The notes under the pieces: generated by a model
The model's input: the letters and a program-made list of their open reading frames with translations, nothing else
The model's database searches: none
What the model was told of the DNA's origin: nothing
NCBI RefSeq assembly: GCF_000282355.1
Contig: NZ_AKJL01000077.1
Location: 1 to 40,413 of the forward strand
Length of the DNA: 40,413 bases
From: Pseudomonas sp. GM49
GTDB taxonomy: Bacteria > Pseudomonadota > Gammaproteobacteria > Pseudomonadales > Pseudomonadaceae
Direction: 5' to 3'
Translations under genes and position numbers: made by a program
Shown: positions 16,248-26,432 of the stretch, piece after piece
How positions within the stretch are numbered: the first letter of the stretch is position 1
Layout: every line of letters starts with the position of its first letter

Positions 16248-17584
16248 TGAATCCTTCAAAAAGCCAGGCCGAGTCGTTCAAGGCGCTGGTCAACAGCCTG
16301 CGTGCAGCGCTTCACGAGCCCGAGCAGTTCACCCTCAGCTACGCCGCCGAGTCGTCGGCCTTCGTGCGTTTCAACCACGCCAAGGTGCGTCAGGCCGGTC
16401 AGGTACAGCAGGCGAGTATCGGCCTGAAACTGATCAACGAAGGCCGGCATGCCGACCTGAACATCACCCTGGCCGGCGACCCCCAGGTTGATCTGCAACG
16501 TTTGACCGAAGGCCTGCAACAGCTGCGGGAAACCCTGCCGCTGCTGCCTCAGGATCCTTATTTGCTGCTCAACCACAATGGCTGGCAGAGCAACAATGTG
16601 CAGGTGCACCCGCTGCCGGACACCGAACAAGTGGTCGCTGAAATCACCCAGGCTGCCGAAGGCCTGGATCTGGTCGGTTTTTATGCTGCCGGGCCTATCA
16701 GTCGCGGCTTCGCCAGTTCTTCGGGCGCTTTCGGCTGGCATCAGGCCAACAGTTTCAACTTCGATTTCAGTCTGTTTCACGAGAACGGCCAAGCGGTGAA
16801 AGCCAGCTACGCCGGGCACGACTGGAGCAGCGAAGGCTTTGCCAAACGCTTCCAGCAAGCCCGCGAGCAGCTGGAGTTTCTGGGTCGGCCTTTGCGGACG
16901 CTGGCCCCCGGTCAATACCGCGCCTACCTGGCGCCAGCCGCACTGGAGGAAATCATGGGCATGTTGTGCTGGGGTGGTTTCTCGGCACAGTCGATTGCCA
17001 GCAAAAGCAGCCCGCTGCAAAAACTCTACGCAGGTGACAGCGCGTTCAGCCCGCTGGTCTCGCTGGATGAAAAAGTCAGCGGCTCACTGAGCCCGGCGTT
17101 TTCCGATGAGGGGTATCCGCGCAGCGACCTGGGGTTGATCGTCGACGGCAAGGCCGGGGCACAACTGGTCAGCTCGCGCAGCGCCGCGGAATACGGTTTG
17201 ACCGCCAATGGCGCCAGCGGTGGCGAATCACCGAGCGCTCTGAACATGAAAGCCGGGGTATTGCCTGACGCCGACATCCTCAAGCAACTGGGCACGGGGT
17301 TGTACATCAGCAACCTGTGGTACCTGAACTTCTCGGATCAACCGGCCGCACGCCTGACCGGCATGACGCGGTTTGCCACGTTCTGGGTCGAGAACGGCGA
17401 GATTCAGGCACCGGTCAGCACCATGCGCTTTGATGACAGCGCCTTCAGCCTGCTCGGTTCGCAGCTGGAAGCACTGACCGAGGAGCGGGAGTTGTTGTTG
17501 TCGGCGAGCACCTACAGCCAGCGGGCGACGGCTTCGGCGTTGTTGCCGGGGGCACTGGTCAGCCGACTTACATTGACTCTGTAA
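16247..17584 (+). CDS. TldE/PmbA-type partner subunit
   Basis: The product is a 445-residue PmbA/TldE-like protein without an HExxxH motif, as expected for the non-catalytic subunit that shapes the cavity of the heterodimer. Family-like features include the N-terminal segment SYAAESSAFVRFNHAKVRQAGQ split by variable residues, the GLKLINEGRHADLNIT stretch and a C-terminal region with NLWYLNFSD and STMRFDDSAFSLLG. The ATG is inside the tldD-like stop codon, so equal amounts of both proteins are likely. The pair stands alone, not in the usual housekeeping tldD or pmbA contexts. A REPIN follows, then a drug exporter gene. Confidence 0.85.
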   Translation: MNPSKSQAESFKALVNSLRAALHEPEQFTLSYAAESSAFVRFNHAKVRQAGQVQQASIGLKLINEGRHADLNITLAGDPQVDLQRLTEGLQQLRETLPLLPQDPYLLLNHNGWQSNNVQVHPLPDTEQVVAEITQAAEGLDLVGFYAAGPISRGFASSSGAFGWHQANSFNFDFSLFHENGQAVKASYAGHDWSSEGFAKRFQQAREQLEFLGRPLRTLAPGQYRAYLAPAALEEIMGMLCWGGFSAQSIASKSSPLQKLYAGDSAFSPLVSLDEKVSGSLSPAFSDEGYPRSDLGLIVDGKAGAQLVSSRSAAEYGLTANGASGGESPSALNMKAGVLPDADILKQLGTGLYISNLWYLNFSDQPAARLTGMTRFATFWVENGEIQAPVSTMRFDDSAFSLLGSQLEALTEERELLLSASTYSQRATASALLPGALVSRLTLTL

Positions 17585-17613
17585 ACACAACACTCCAACA
17601 CACCGAGAGTCCT

Positions 17614-17743
17614 GTGGCGAGGGGGCTTGCCCCCGTTCGGCGGCGAAGCCGTCGTAAATCCAGCGAATGCGTGTTTTCTGACGATACGCATTTGCTGAGC
17701 TGGGACTGCTTCGCAGTCCAACGGGGGCAAGCCCCCTCGCCAC
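17614..17743. repeat. REPIN of a second class (GTGGCGAGGGGGCTTGCCCC)
   Basis: The outer arms 17614-17637 and 17720-17743 are exact inverted copies of a sequence unlike the other REPs here. Inner hairpins (GGCGGCGAAGCCGTCG and GGACTGCTTCGCAGTCC) lie inside. It separates the TldE-like gene from the exporter gene. Confidence 0.85.
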
Positions 17744-17773
17744 AATGGTCCTTTCTAGTCCAATAGAGGTCCC

Positions 17774-19201
17774 ATGCCCAACCGCCCGCCGCTCGACGCT
17801 GTCACCGCCCGCTGGGTGCCATGGGTTGTCGCCATCGCGTTTTTCATGCAGTCCCTCGACGGGACGATTCTCAACACCGCCCTGCCGGCCATGGCCCGCG
17901 ACCTGGCCGAGGACCCATTGCGCATGCAGGGGGTGATCATCGCGTACATGCTCACGGTCGCCTTGCTGATCCCGGCTTCGGGCTGGATCGCCGACCGTTT
18001 TGGCACCAAGAAGATCTTCTTCAGCGCAATCCTGCTGTTCAGTCTCGGCTCATTGCTCTGCGCATTATCGAGCAGCCTGAGCCTGCTGATCGGCGCCCGG
18101 GTGATCCAGGGCCTGGGCGGTGCGTTGATGTTGCCGGTCGGACGGCTGGTGGTGTTGCGCGCCTACCCGCGCTCGGAGCTGGTGCGAATCATGGGCTTCA
18201 TCACCATTCCCGGGCTGCTCGGCCCCTTGATCGGCCCGACCATGGGCGGCTGGATGGTGCAATACCTGACCTGGCACTGGATCTTCCTGATCAATCTGCC
18301 GGTGGGCCTGGTCGGTTGCTACGCCGTGTGGAAATTCATCCCGGACCTGCGCGGCTCCGAACGCACCCGATTCGATAGTCTGGGCTTCGTGCTGTTCGGC
18401 GCGGCGATGATTCTGATCACCATCGCCATGGAAGGCCTGGGCGAATTGCACCTGCCGCACCTGCGGGTGATGTTGCTGCTGTTCGGCGGCATGGCTTGCC
18501 TGGCGGCGTACTGGCTGCGCGCCGGGCATGTCGAAAACCCGTTGTTCGCACCGTCACTGTTCAAGACCCGGACCTTTGCCGTCGGCATTCTCGGCAACCT
18601 GTTCGCCCGTCTTGGCAGCGGTGCCCTGCCCTTTCTGGTGCCGTTGCTGCTGCAAGTGGCGCTGGGCTATTCGCCATCCCAGGCCGGGATGAGCATGCTG
18701 CCGCTGGCCGCTGCGGCGATGATCGCCAAGTGGGTCGCGCGGCCGCTGATCGAGCGTTTGGGTTATCGCATCGTGCTGACCGGCAACACACTGGCACTGG
18801 GCATCATGCTGGCGAGCATGGGCCTGGTCAGCGAACAGACGCCGTACTGGCTGCTGCTGTGCCTGCTGGCGATCCTTGGCGCGATCAACTCTCTGCAGTT
18901 CACCGCGATGAATACCGTGACCCTGATCGACCTCGACGACGCCAGCGCCAGCAGCGGCAATAGCCTGCTGTCGGTGGTCGCGCAGTTGTCCCTGAGCCTG
19001 GGCGTTGCCTGTGCCGGTGCGTTGCTCGGCGGCTTTACGGCGGAAATTGGAAATGACGGCGTGGAGACGGTGCTGGGTGCATTCCAGCTGACCTTTGTGA
19101 CCGTGGGAATCATGGCGATGCTGGCCGCGACCATCTTTTCCCAGCTCTCGAAGCAAGACGGACGGCGTGTCAAGCGTCCGGAAGAACACATAGAGCCTTA
19201 G
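17774..19201 (+). CDS. DHA2-family (EmrB/QacA-type) MFS multidrug exporter
   Basis: The product is a 475-residue inner-membrane protein with about 14 hydrophobic segments. The DHA2 motif LDGTILNTALPAMA lies in the first segment at about 29-42. The conserved loop 2-3 is GWIADRFGTKKIFF, and the antiporter motif region is IPGLLGPLIGPTMGGWM. Such proton-driven exporters expel drugs or metabolites; the substrate cannot be read. The sequence resembles MdtD-like proteins. It has no outer-membrane or adaptor partner here. Possible co-function with the TldD/TldE-like pair upstream is unproven, since a 190-bp gap with a REPIN separates them. Confidence 0.85.
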   Translation: MPNRPPLDAVTARWVPWVVAIAFFMQSLDGTILNTALPAMARDLAEDPLRMQGVIIAYMLTVALLIPASGWIADRFGTKKIFFSAILLFSLGSLLCALSSSLSLLIGARVIQGLGGALMLPVGRLVVLRAYPRSELVRIMGFITIPGLLGPLIGPTMGGWMVQYLTWHWIFLINLPVGLVGCYAVWKFIPDLRGSERTRFDSLGFVLFGAAMILITIAMEGLGELHLPHLRVMLLLFGGMACLAAYWLRAGHVENPLFAPSLFKTRTFAVGILGNLFARLGSGALPFLVPLLLQVALGYSPSQAGMSMLPLAAAAMIAKWVARPLIERLGYRIVLTGNTLALGIMLASMGLVSEQTPYWLLLCLLAILGAINSLQFTAMNTVTLIDLDDASASSGNSLLSVVAQLSLSLGVACAGALLGGFTAEIGNDGVETVLGAFQLTFVTVGIMAMLAATIFSQLSKQDGRRVKRPEEHIEP

Positions 19202-19258
19202 GGCGAATGGCTATCGGGCTGGTACACTGCGCGACATTTTGTTTTGCAGGCCAGTCCC

Positions 19259-20644
<1,386 letters not shown>

Positions 20645-20659
20645 AAACGCATCGCCCCC

Positions 20660-20761
20660 CTGTAGGAGCGAGCCTGCTCGCGATGGACGACAGAACACCG
20701 CTGGGTATCAGACACCCCGCGTAATCGTTGACGTCCATCGCGAGCAGGCTCGCTCCTACAG
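20660..20761. repeat. REPIN after dbpA (CTGTAGGAGCG type)
   Basis: The arms are inverted REP copies with CTGTAG/CTACAG ends. The 52-nt interior has the same length as, and is related to, those at 31405-31456 and 34441-34492 (shared CCCGCG, ATCGTT and CC-ATCGCG endings). Confidence 0.9.
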
Positions 20762-20797
20762 GTTTGTTTTGTGGTGAGTCATCAAGAGGACACCGTT

Positions 20798-21976
20798 TTG
20801 CGCTCTACCGAAGTCGTGATCATTGGCGCTGGCGCCGCAGGGTTGATGTGTGCGCTGACCGCCGCCGGGCGCGGGCGCAAGGTGTTGCTGCTCGACCATG
20901 CCAACAAGGCCGGCAAGAAAATCCTGATGTCGGGCGGTGGCCGCTGCAATTTCACCAACATGTACACAGAACCGGGCAATTTCCTCTCGCAGAACGCGCA
21001 CTTCTGCAAATCCGCCCTGGCCCGTTACACCCAATGGGATTTCATCGGCATGGTGGCCAAGCACGGTGTGCCGTACCACGAGAAAAAACTCGGCCAGCTG
21101 TTTTGCGATAACAAATCCAGCGACATCCTCGAAATGCTGCTGAACGAGTGCGATCAGGTCGGCGTCAGCCTGCACCTGGACACGTCGATCCAGGCGATCG
21201 AGAAGCTTGAGCAGGGCTATTTGCTGGACACGACACTCGGCCAGTTGACGTGCGAATCCCTGGTGATCGCCACCGGCGGCCTGTCGATCCCGACCCTGGG
21301 CGCCACCGGTTTCGGTTACCAGGTGGCCAGGCAATTCGGTCACGAGCTGCTGCCGACCCGCGCCGGTCTGGTGCCGTTCACCATCACCGACCAGCTCAAG
21401 GCCTTGTGCACTGAATTGTCCGGCACCTCGGTGGATTGCCTGGTGAGCTGCAACGATCAGAGCTTCCGCGAGAACATTCTGTTCACCCACCGCGGACTCA
21501 GCGGCCCGGCGATTTTGCAGATCTCGTCGTTCTGGGAGTCCGGCGATACCGTCGAGATCAACCTGCTGCCCGATCACGACGTGCCGGGCTGGCTGCAACA
21601 GCAACAGGCCGAACGTCCCAACAGTGAGTTGAAAACCCTGCTCGGGGAAATTTTCACCAAGAAGATGGCCAACCTGCTGGCGGACAACTGGTTCGTCTCC
21701 AAACCGATGAAGCAGTACACCCACGCGGAGCTGGCCGATATCGCGGAAAAACTGGCGAGCTGGAAAGTCGTGCCGGCGGGCACCGAAGGCTATCGCACCG
21801 CCGAGGTGACCCTGGGCGGCGTCAACACCAATGAAGTGTCGTCCAAGACCATGGAGTCGTTGAAAAGCCCGGGCCTGTACTTCATCGGCGAAGTACTCGA
21901 CGTGACCGGGCATCTGGGCGGCTTCAACTTCCAGTGGGCGTGGGCTTCGGGCTACGCGGCTGCGCAGTACGTCTGA
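20798..21976 (+). CDS. HI0933/YhiN-family FAD-dependent flavoprotein
   Basis: The product is about 392 residues of the HI0933-like NAD(P)/FAD oxidoreductase family, whose reaction is not established. The dinucleotide-binding motif VVIIGAGAAGLMCA is at the N-terminus. The family motif KAGKKILMSGGGRCNFTN follows. The C-terminal FAD segment is GLYFIGEVLDVTGHLGGFNFQWAWASG. The TTG at 20798 is preferred because AAGAGGA (20784-20790) lies 7 nt before it; GTG codons at 20771 and 20774 lack a good site. It is unlinked to a clear operon, between two REPINs. Confidence 0.85.
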   Translation: MRSTEVVIIGAGAAGLMCALTAAGRGRKVLLLDHANKAGKKILMSGGGRCNFTNMYTEPGNFLSQNAHFCKSALARYTQWDFIGMVAKHGVPYHEKKLGQLFCDNKSSDILEMLLNECDQVGVSLHLDTSIQAIEKLEQGYLLDTTLGQLTCESLVIATGGLSIPTLGATGFGYQVARQFGHELLPTRAGLVPFTITDQLKALCTELSGTSVDCLVSCNDQSFRENILFTHRGLSGPAILQISSFWESGDTVEINLLPDHDVPGWLQQQQAERPNSELKTLLGEIFTKKMANLLADNWFVSKPMKQYTHAELADIAEKLASWKVVPAGTEGYRTAEVTLGGVNTNEVSSKTMESLKSPGLYFIGEVLDVTGHLGGFNFQWAWASGYAAAQYV

Positions 21977-21990
21977 TTCAACACAATACC

Positions 21991-22080
21991 TGTAGGAGCG
22001 AGCCTGCTCGCGATAGCGGTCTGACGGTCGACATCAATGTTGAATGTACCGGCCTCATCGCGAGCAAGCTCGCTCCTACA
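21991..22080. repeat. REPIN between the flavoprotein and yccS-like genes
   Basis: The arms TGTAGGAGCGAGCCTGCTCG (from 21991) and their near-complement at 22057-22080 enclose a 42-nt interior unlike that of the neighbouring REPINs. Confidence 0.9.
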
Positions 22081-22196
22081 TTGAATACGTGCGGCATCAA
22101 GGAACAGATTTTGCTGTCTGATGTGATCGGCGCCATTGCGTCGGCGTCATTAGTGGCTCAATTTAGCGTCATTGCCTCGGAAGGCCTTCGCATTTC

Positions 22197-24380
22197 ATGT
22201 CATCGACTTCATTCCGCCAGTCTCTGCGTCGCCTCTGGGCGCTGGATAAATTCAGCTACAGCGTGCGGGTATTCATTGCCCTGACCGGCACCATGGCGCT
22301 GTGTTGGTATCAGGACGAAATGGGCCTGTTGATCCCGTTGTTCCTGGGGATTATCGCCAGTGCCCTGGCCGAGACCGACGACAGCTGGCAAGGCCGTCTC
22401 AACGCGCTGGCCGTGACGTTGGTGTGCTTCGCCGTCGCCGCCCTGTCCGTCGAACTGCTTTTCCCCTACCCCTCGCTGTTTATCATCGCCTTCGCCCTGG
22501 CCGCGTTCTGCCTGACCATGCTCGGCGCCCTCGGCGAGCGCTATGGCGCGATTGCCTCGGCGACACTGATTCTGTCGGTCTACACCATGATTGGCGTGGA
22601 CCAGCGTGGCGGTGCGGTCATCGATGTCTGGCACGAACCGGTGCTGCTGGTGGCCGGTGCCGCCTGGTACGGCCTGCTCTCGGTGTTGTGGCAGGCGCTG
22701 TTTTCCAATCAGCCGGTGCAACAGAGCCTGGCGCGATTGTTCCGCGAGCTGGGCTTTTACCTGAAGCTGAAATCCTCGCTGTTCGAACCGATCCGGCAGA
22801 TGGACGTGGAGGCGCGGCGCCTGGAACTGGCCCAGCAGAACGGCCGGGTGGTGGCGGCACTGAATGCCGCCAAGGAGATCATCCTGCACCGGGTCGGCAA
22901 CGGTCGCCCGGGGTCGAAAGTCAGCCGCTACCTCAAGCTGTACTTCCTCGCCCAGGACATCCACGAACGCGCCAGCTCTTCTCACTACCCTTACAACGCC
23001 CTGGCCGATGCGTTTTTCCACAGCGACGTGCTGTTCCGTTGCCAGCGCCTGTTGCGCCAGCAAGGCAAAGCCTGCCGAGCCCTGGCCGAATCGATCCAGA
23101 TGCGCCAGCCGTTCACCTATGACGCCAGTTTCGCCGAGGCCCTGAGCGACCTGGATGCCTCTCTCGAACACCTGCGCATCCAGAGCAACCCGGCCTGGCG
23201 CGGCTTGCTGCGTTCACTGCGGGCACTGGCGGCCAACCTCGGCACCCTCGACCGCTTGCTCAGCGATGCCAGTAACCCCGACGCCCTGGCCGACGCCACC
23301 GACAGCAGCTTGCTTGATCGCTCGCCGCGCAATCTCAAGGACGTGTGGCTGCGCTTGCGCACGCAGCTGACGCCGACATCTCTGCTGTTCCGCCATGCCC
23401 TGCGATTGCCCCTGGCGTTGAGTATCGGCTATGCCATGGTGCATTTGATCCACCCGTCCCAAGGTTACTGGATCATCCTCACCACACTGTTTGTCTGCCA
23501 GCCGAACTACGGTGCCACCCGCCGCAAACTCGGTCAGCGAATCATTGGCACCGCCATCGGCCTGACCCTGGCCTGGGCGCTGTTCGACCTGTTCCCGAAC
23601 CCGCTGATCCAGTCGTGTTTCGCCATTGCGGCCGGGGTGGTGTTCTTTACCAACCGCACCACCCGCTACACCCTGGCGACGGCGGCAATCACCTTGATGG
23701 TGCTGTTCTGCTTCAACCAGGTGGGTGACGGTTACGGGCTGTTCCTGCCACGGTTGTTCGATACCTTGCTCGGCAGCCTGATCGCCGGGCTGGCGGTGTT
23801 CCTGTTCCTGCCGGACTGGCAGGGACGGCGCCTGAACAAAGTGCTGGCCAATACCCTGGCCTGCAACAGCATTTACCTGCGCCAGATCATGCAGCAATAC
23901 GCTGTGGGCAAAACTGACGACCTGGCTTATCGCCTGGCCCGCCGCAACGCGCACAACGCCGACGCGGCGCTGTCGACCACACTGGCCAACATGCTGATGG
24001 AGCCGGGACACTTTCGTAAGGAAGCGGATGTGGGCTTTCGCTTCCTGGTGCTGTCGCACACGCTGCTCAGTTACCTGTCGGGCCTTGGCGCACACCGGGA
24101 AACCCAACTGCCGGCGGACGTGCATGAACATTTGATCGACGGGGCCGGGGTGAAACTGGCCGCCAGCATCGACGAGATCGCCCAAGGGCTGGCGAGCAAG
24201 TCTTCGGTTGCGATTCAGAGTGATGAAGAAGAAGCACTGGCCAATGAACTGGAACAGATGCCCGATGAAATCGATGAAGGCCAGCGGCTGGTGCAGACGC
24301 AACTGGCGCTGATTTGTCGGCAGCTCGGGCCGTTGCGGACGTTGGCGGCGCATCTCATCAAGGATACGAGTGAGGATTGA
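22197..24380 (+). CDS. yccS: YccS-type FUSC-family inner-membrane protein
   Basis: The product is a 727-residue protein with two clusters of about five to six membrane segments (residues about 25-150 and 400-530), each followed by a cytoplasmic part. This is the FUSC layout of YccS/YhfK and aromatic-acid efflux proteins (AaeB). The second cluster contains PSQGYWIILTTLFVCQPNYG and ATRRKLGQRIIGTAIG, hallmark FUSC motifs. The molecular function is not known for YccS, and the transport substrate cannot be inferred. The ATG at 22197 has a GGAAGG site 12-16 nt upstream. It is monocistronic, with a REPIN downstream. Confidence 0.85.
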   Translation: MSSTSFRQSLRRLWALDKFSYSVRVFIALTGTMALCWYQDEMGLLIPLFLGIIASALAETDDSWQGRLNALAVTLVCFAVAALSVELLFPYPSLFIIAFALAAFCLTMLGALGERYGAIASATLILSVYTMIGVDQRGGAVIDVWHEPVLLVAGAAWYGLLSVLWQALFSNQPVQQSLARLFRELGFYLKLKSSLFEPIRQMDVEARRLELAQQNGRVVAALNAAKEIILHRVGNGRPGSKVSRYLKLYFLAQDIHERASSSHYPYNALADAFFHSDVLFRCQRLLRQQGKACRALAESIQMRQPFTYDASFAEALSDLDASLEHLRIQSNPAWRGLLRSLRALAANLGTLDRLLSDASNPDALADATDSSLLDRSPRNLKDVWLRLRTQLTPTSLLFRHALRLPLALSIGYAMVHLIHPSQGYWIILTTLFVCQPNYGATRRKLGQRIIGTAIGLTLAWALFDLFPNPLIQSCFAIAAGVVFFTNRTTRYTLATAAITLMVLFCFNQVGDGYGLFLPRLFDTLLGSLIAGLAVFLFLPDWQGRRLNKVLANTLACNSIYLRQIMQQYAVGKTDDLAYRLARRNAHNADAALSTTLANMLMEPGHFRKEADVGFRFLVLSHTLLSYLSGLGAHRETQLPADVHEHLIDGAGVKLAASIDEIAQGLASKSSVAIQSDEEEALANELEQMPDEIDEGQRLVQTQLALICRQLGPLRTLAAHLIKDTSED

Positions 24381-24399
24381 GAACTCTGCTGTCTGATCG

Positions 24400-24504
24400 G
24401 GCCTCTTCGCGGGCAAGCCCGCTCCCACAGTAGATCTTCAGTCGACACAAGTTTTGTGAACACCAGTGAACCCCTGTGGGAGCGGGCTTGCCCGCGAAGA
24501 GGCC
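24400..24504. repeat. REPIN with perfect 31-bp arms
   Basis: The arms 24400-24430 and 24474-24504 are perfect inverted copies over 31 bp, the most regular REPIN in the window, suggesting recent insertion or strong conservation. It lies between convergent genes. Confidence 0.92.
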
Positions 24505-24537
24505 GGCAAAAACAACATGGATTCTGGATCAGCCTAC

Positions 24538-25275
24538 TCACATCCCATGCTGCTTCATCAACTTGTCATAACTCCCGTCCGCCTTCATCGCCGCGATCTC
24601 GCGGTCGAAACCGGCGACGATCTGCCCATGCTGCGGATTCTTCAGGCTGACCAGAATATGCAGGCTGTTCTCGCTCAAGGGCTTGGGCAAGAATTCCACG
24701 GCATTACGTACCTTGGGTGACTCACGGGCCAGGTAGTAGCGAGCGACGTATTCATCCTCCAGTGTCAGTTTGACCCGGTCAACCGCGAGCATGCGCACCG
24801 CCATGGCGAAACTGTGCACGGGGATTTTCTGCAACGACTCGTCGTTGTCGAACGAGGGCGAATAAGCGTAACCACGCACGATGGCAATCGGATAAGTGTG
24901 CAATTGCTGCAGGCTATTGAATTCGATGGGCGCGTCTTTGCGCTTGAGAAAACGCACGCGATTGAGCAGGTACTCGCCAGAAAACTGGCCGAATCTTGTA
25001 CGCTCGTCGTTGTACCAGGCGTTGACCAGCACGTCGTATCGGCCCTCGCCCACGCCCATCAAGGCCCGTGCCCAGGGCACCTGCTCAAACTCACTGGCAT
25101 AGCCGGCCCTGGCGAGCGCGGTACTGACAATGTCCGTGGCCAGACCACCGTTGACAAGCGTGGCATCGGTAAAGGGGGGCCAGGCATCAGCGACCAACCG
25201 CAGTTTTTCTGCCGCCGCTCCCTGAACCAGCAACAGCAATCCAATCAAAGCAAAAGCTCGATGCAATCGCGGCAT
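24538..25275 (-). CDS. periplasmic solute-binding protein, amino-acid type (SBP_bac_3)
   Basis: The product is 245 residues with a signal peptide (MPRLHRAFALIGLLLLVQGAAA, cleavage before EKLRLV). The mature part has the short SBP_bac_3 architecture: LRLVADAWPPFTD at the start, VNGGLATDIVSTALARAG, and a C-terminal FDREIAAMKADGSYDKLMKQHG. No permease or ATPase gene is adjacent, so it may be an orphan binding protein, a partner of a distant transporter, or a secreted sensor. The ligand is not readable. It is divergent from the acetyltransferase gene. Confidence 0.8.
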   Translation of the reverse strand: MPRLHRAFALIGLLLLVQGAAAEKLRLVADAWPPFTDATLVNGGLATDIVSTALARAGYASEFEQVPWARALMGVGEGRYDVLVNAWYNDERTRFGQFSGEYLLNRVRFLKRKDAPIEFNSLQQLHTYPIAIVRGYAYSPSFDNDESLQKIPVHSFAMAVRMLAVDRVKLTLEDEYVARYYLARESPKVRNAVEFLPKPLSENSLHILVSLKNPQHGQIVAGFDREIAAMKADGSYDKLMKQHGM

Positions 25276-25532
25276 GCTAGAGAATCCTTAGCGGGCGGGT
25301 TGCCCGACGTGTTTTCAGCCAAAACCCCAAGGCCCCGTACCGGCATGACCCGGGTACTAAACATTAGCTCATCGAAGCCACAGCACAGCGCTTCGATCCA
25401 GATTACACAAAGAAGACATCCACGCGAGAAATGAATGATGGCATTTTGGCCTATGTCACAGATTCTTCCGCCATAAAGACTTCTGGCGTGAGTGCGCTTA
25501 GTATCGGAACGACGTTTTCAGGGAATAAAAAC

Positions 25533-25985
25533 ATGACCGTCGATTGGATCTGCAAACACCACAGCGACCTGGGCAAGGAGCAGCTGTACGCCATTTTGCA
25601 ATTGCGCGCAGAAGTGTTCGTCGTCGAGCAGCAATGCGCTTATCAAGACGTGGATGGCCAAGACCTGGAAGGTGACACTTGCCACTTGATGGCCTGGGAC
25701 AGCAATCAACTGGTGGCCTATCTGCGGCTGCTCGACCCGGAACTGCAAGGCGGGGACGTAGTGATCGGTCGGGTGATCATTGCCCCAAACGCACGAGGCG
25801 CCGGGCTTGGACATGCATTGATGGACCAGGCGTTGAAGCAGATTGAAGAACGCTGGCCGGAAACGCCGATCTACCTCTCAGCCCAGACACATTTGCAGGG
25901 GTATTACGGGCGGTACGGGTTTGTCGTGACGGGTGAGGAGTTTGTCGAGGATGGTATTCCGCACATTGGTATGCGTCGTTCTTGA
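25533..25985 (+). CDS. elaA: ElaA-type GNAT acetyltransferase
   Basis: The product is a 150-residue ElaA-like N-acetyltransferase. The acetyl-CoA loop is in IIAPNARGAGLGHALMDQAL, and the family segments LYAILQLRAEVFVVEQQCAYQDVDG (split here by position) and YLSAQTHLQGYYGRYGFV are clear. The frame is open from 25431, but the ATG at 25533 (MTVDWICKHHSDLG) fits the family start. The acceptor substrate is unknown. The 257-bp divergent spacer shows no recognisable operator. A REPIN starts 8 bp after the stop. Confidence 0.85.
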   Translation: MTVDWICKHHSDLGKEQLYAILQLRAEVFVVEQQCAYQDVDGQDLEGDTCHLMAWDSNQLVAYLRLLDPELQGGDVVIGRVIIAPNARGAGLGHALMDQALKQIEERWPETPIYLSAQTHLQGYYGRYGFVVTGEEFVEDGIPHIGMRRS

Positions 25986-25992
25986 AGTCCTT

Positions 25993-26068
25993 ATCGCGAG
26001 CAAGCTCGCTCCCACACTGGATTGTGTTCACAACTCAAATCAACTGTGGGAGCGGGCTTGCCCGCGAA
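25993..26068. repeat. REPIN after the elaA-like gene
   Basis: The arms 25993-26016 and 26045-26068 are inverted. The interior is only 28 nt, the shortest in the window. Confidence 0.88.
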
Positions 26069-26093
26069 GGCATCGGCTCAGACGCTACAGATT

Positions 26094-26390
26094 TCAGGGG
26101 TACTCCAGCACCGCCTTGATCTGCCGCAGATTACGCTCGATCCACCCCCGATCAATCGCCCCCCACTCGCGAATCCGATAGCGCCCCGCATGGTTGCGCG
26201 CGCCCTTTTCCTGCTCGAACTCACAAACGATATCCAGATCCGCCAACGCCGCGATGGTGTCCTGCGCCGTGCGCCGGGGCATACCGGTCACTTCGGTGAG
26301 CGCCGGGACGCTGCTGGCCAGCCCGCTGTCGATCAGGTACGCCACGTACAACCGGCGATAGAAGCTGCTCTTGGTCTTGCTCACGTCCAT
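26094..26390 (-). CDS. small winged-helix DNA-binding protein, 98 aa
   Basis: The protein has a winged helix-turn-helix over about residues 10-75: helices FYRRLYVAYLIDSG and VPALTEVTGMPRRTAQDTIAAL (recognition helix), then a wing DIVCEFEQEKGARNHAGRYRI. The C-terminal WGAIDRGWIERNLRQIKAVL is helical. It has no ligand domain. I recognise it as a conserved pseudomonad hypothetical regulator but not its targets. The downstream end lies against a REPIN; upstream is the YgjP-type gene in the same direction. Confidence 0.75.
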   Translation of the reverse strand: MDVSKTKSSFYRRLYVAYLIDSGLASSVPALTEVTGMPRRTAQDTIAALADLDIVCEFEQEKGARNHAGRYRIREWGAIDRGWIERNLRQIKAVLEYP

Positions 26391-26403
26391 CCAATGCTCC
26401 TTA

Positions 26404-26432
26404 AAAGATCGCAGCCTGCGGCAGCTCCTACA
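26404..26432. repeat. single REP of a third class
   Basis: A stretch with GATCGCAGCCTGCGGCAGCT followed by CCTACAG contains the hairpin GCAGCCTGCGGC-like core. This type is common and scattered in fluorescens and putida genomes. It stands alone between the winged-helix and YgjP-type genes. Confidence 0.6.

Noticed and set aside
17774..19201. The MFS exporter as a dedicated partner of the TldD/TldE-like pair
   Set aside because: A 190-bp gap containing a REPIN separates them and no precursor peptide was found, so co-function is not supported beyond adjacency.
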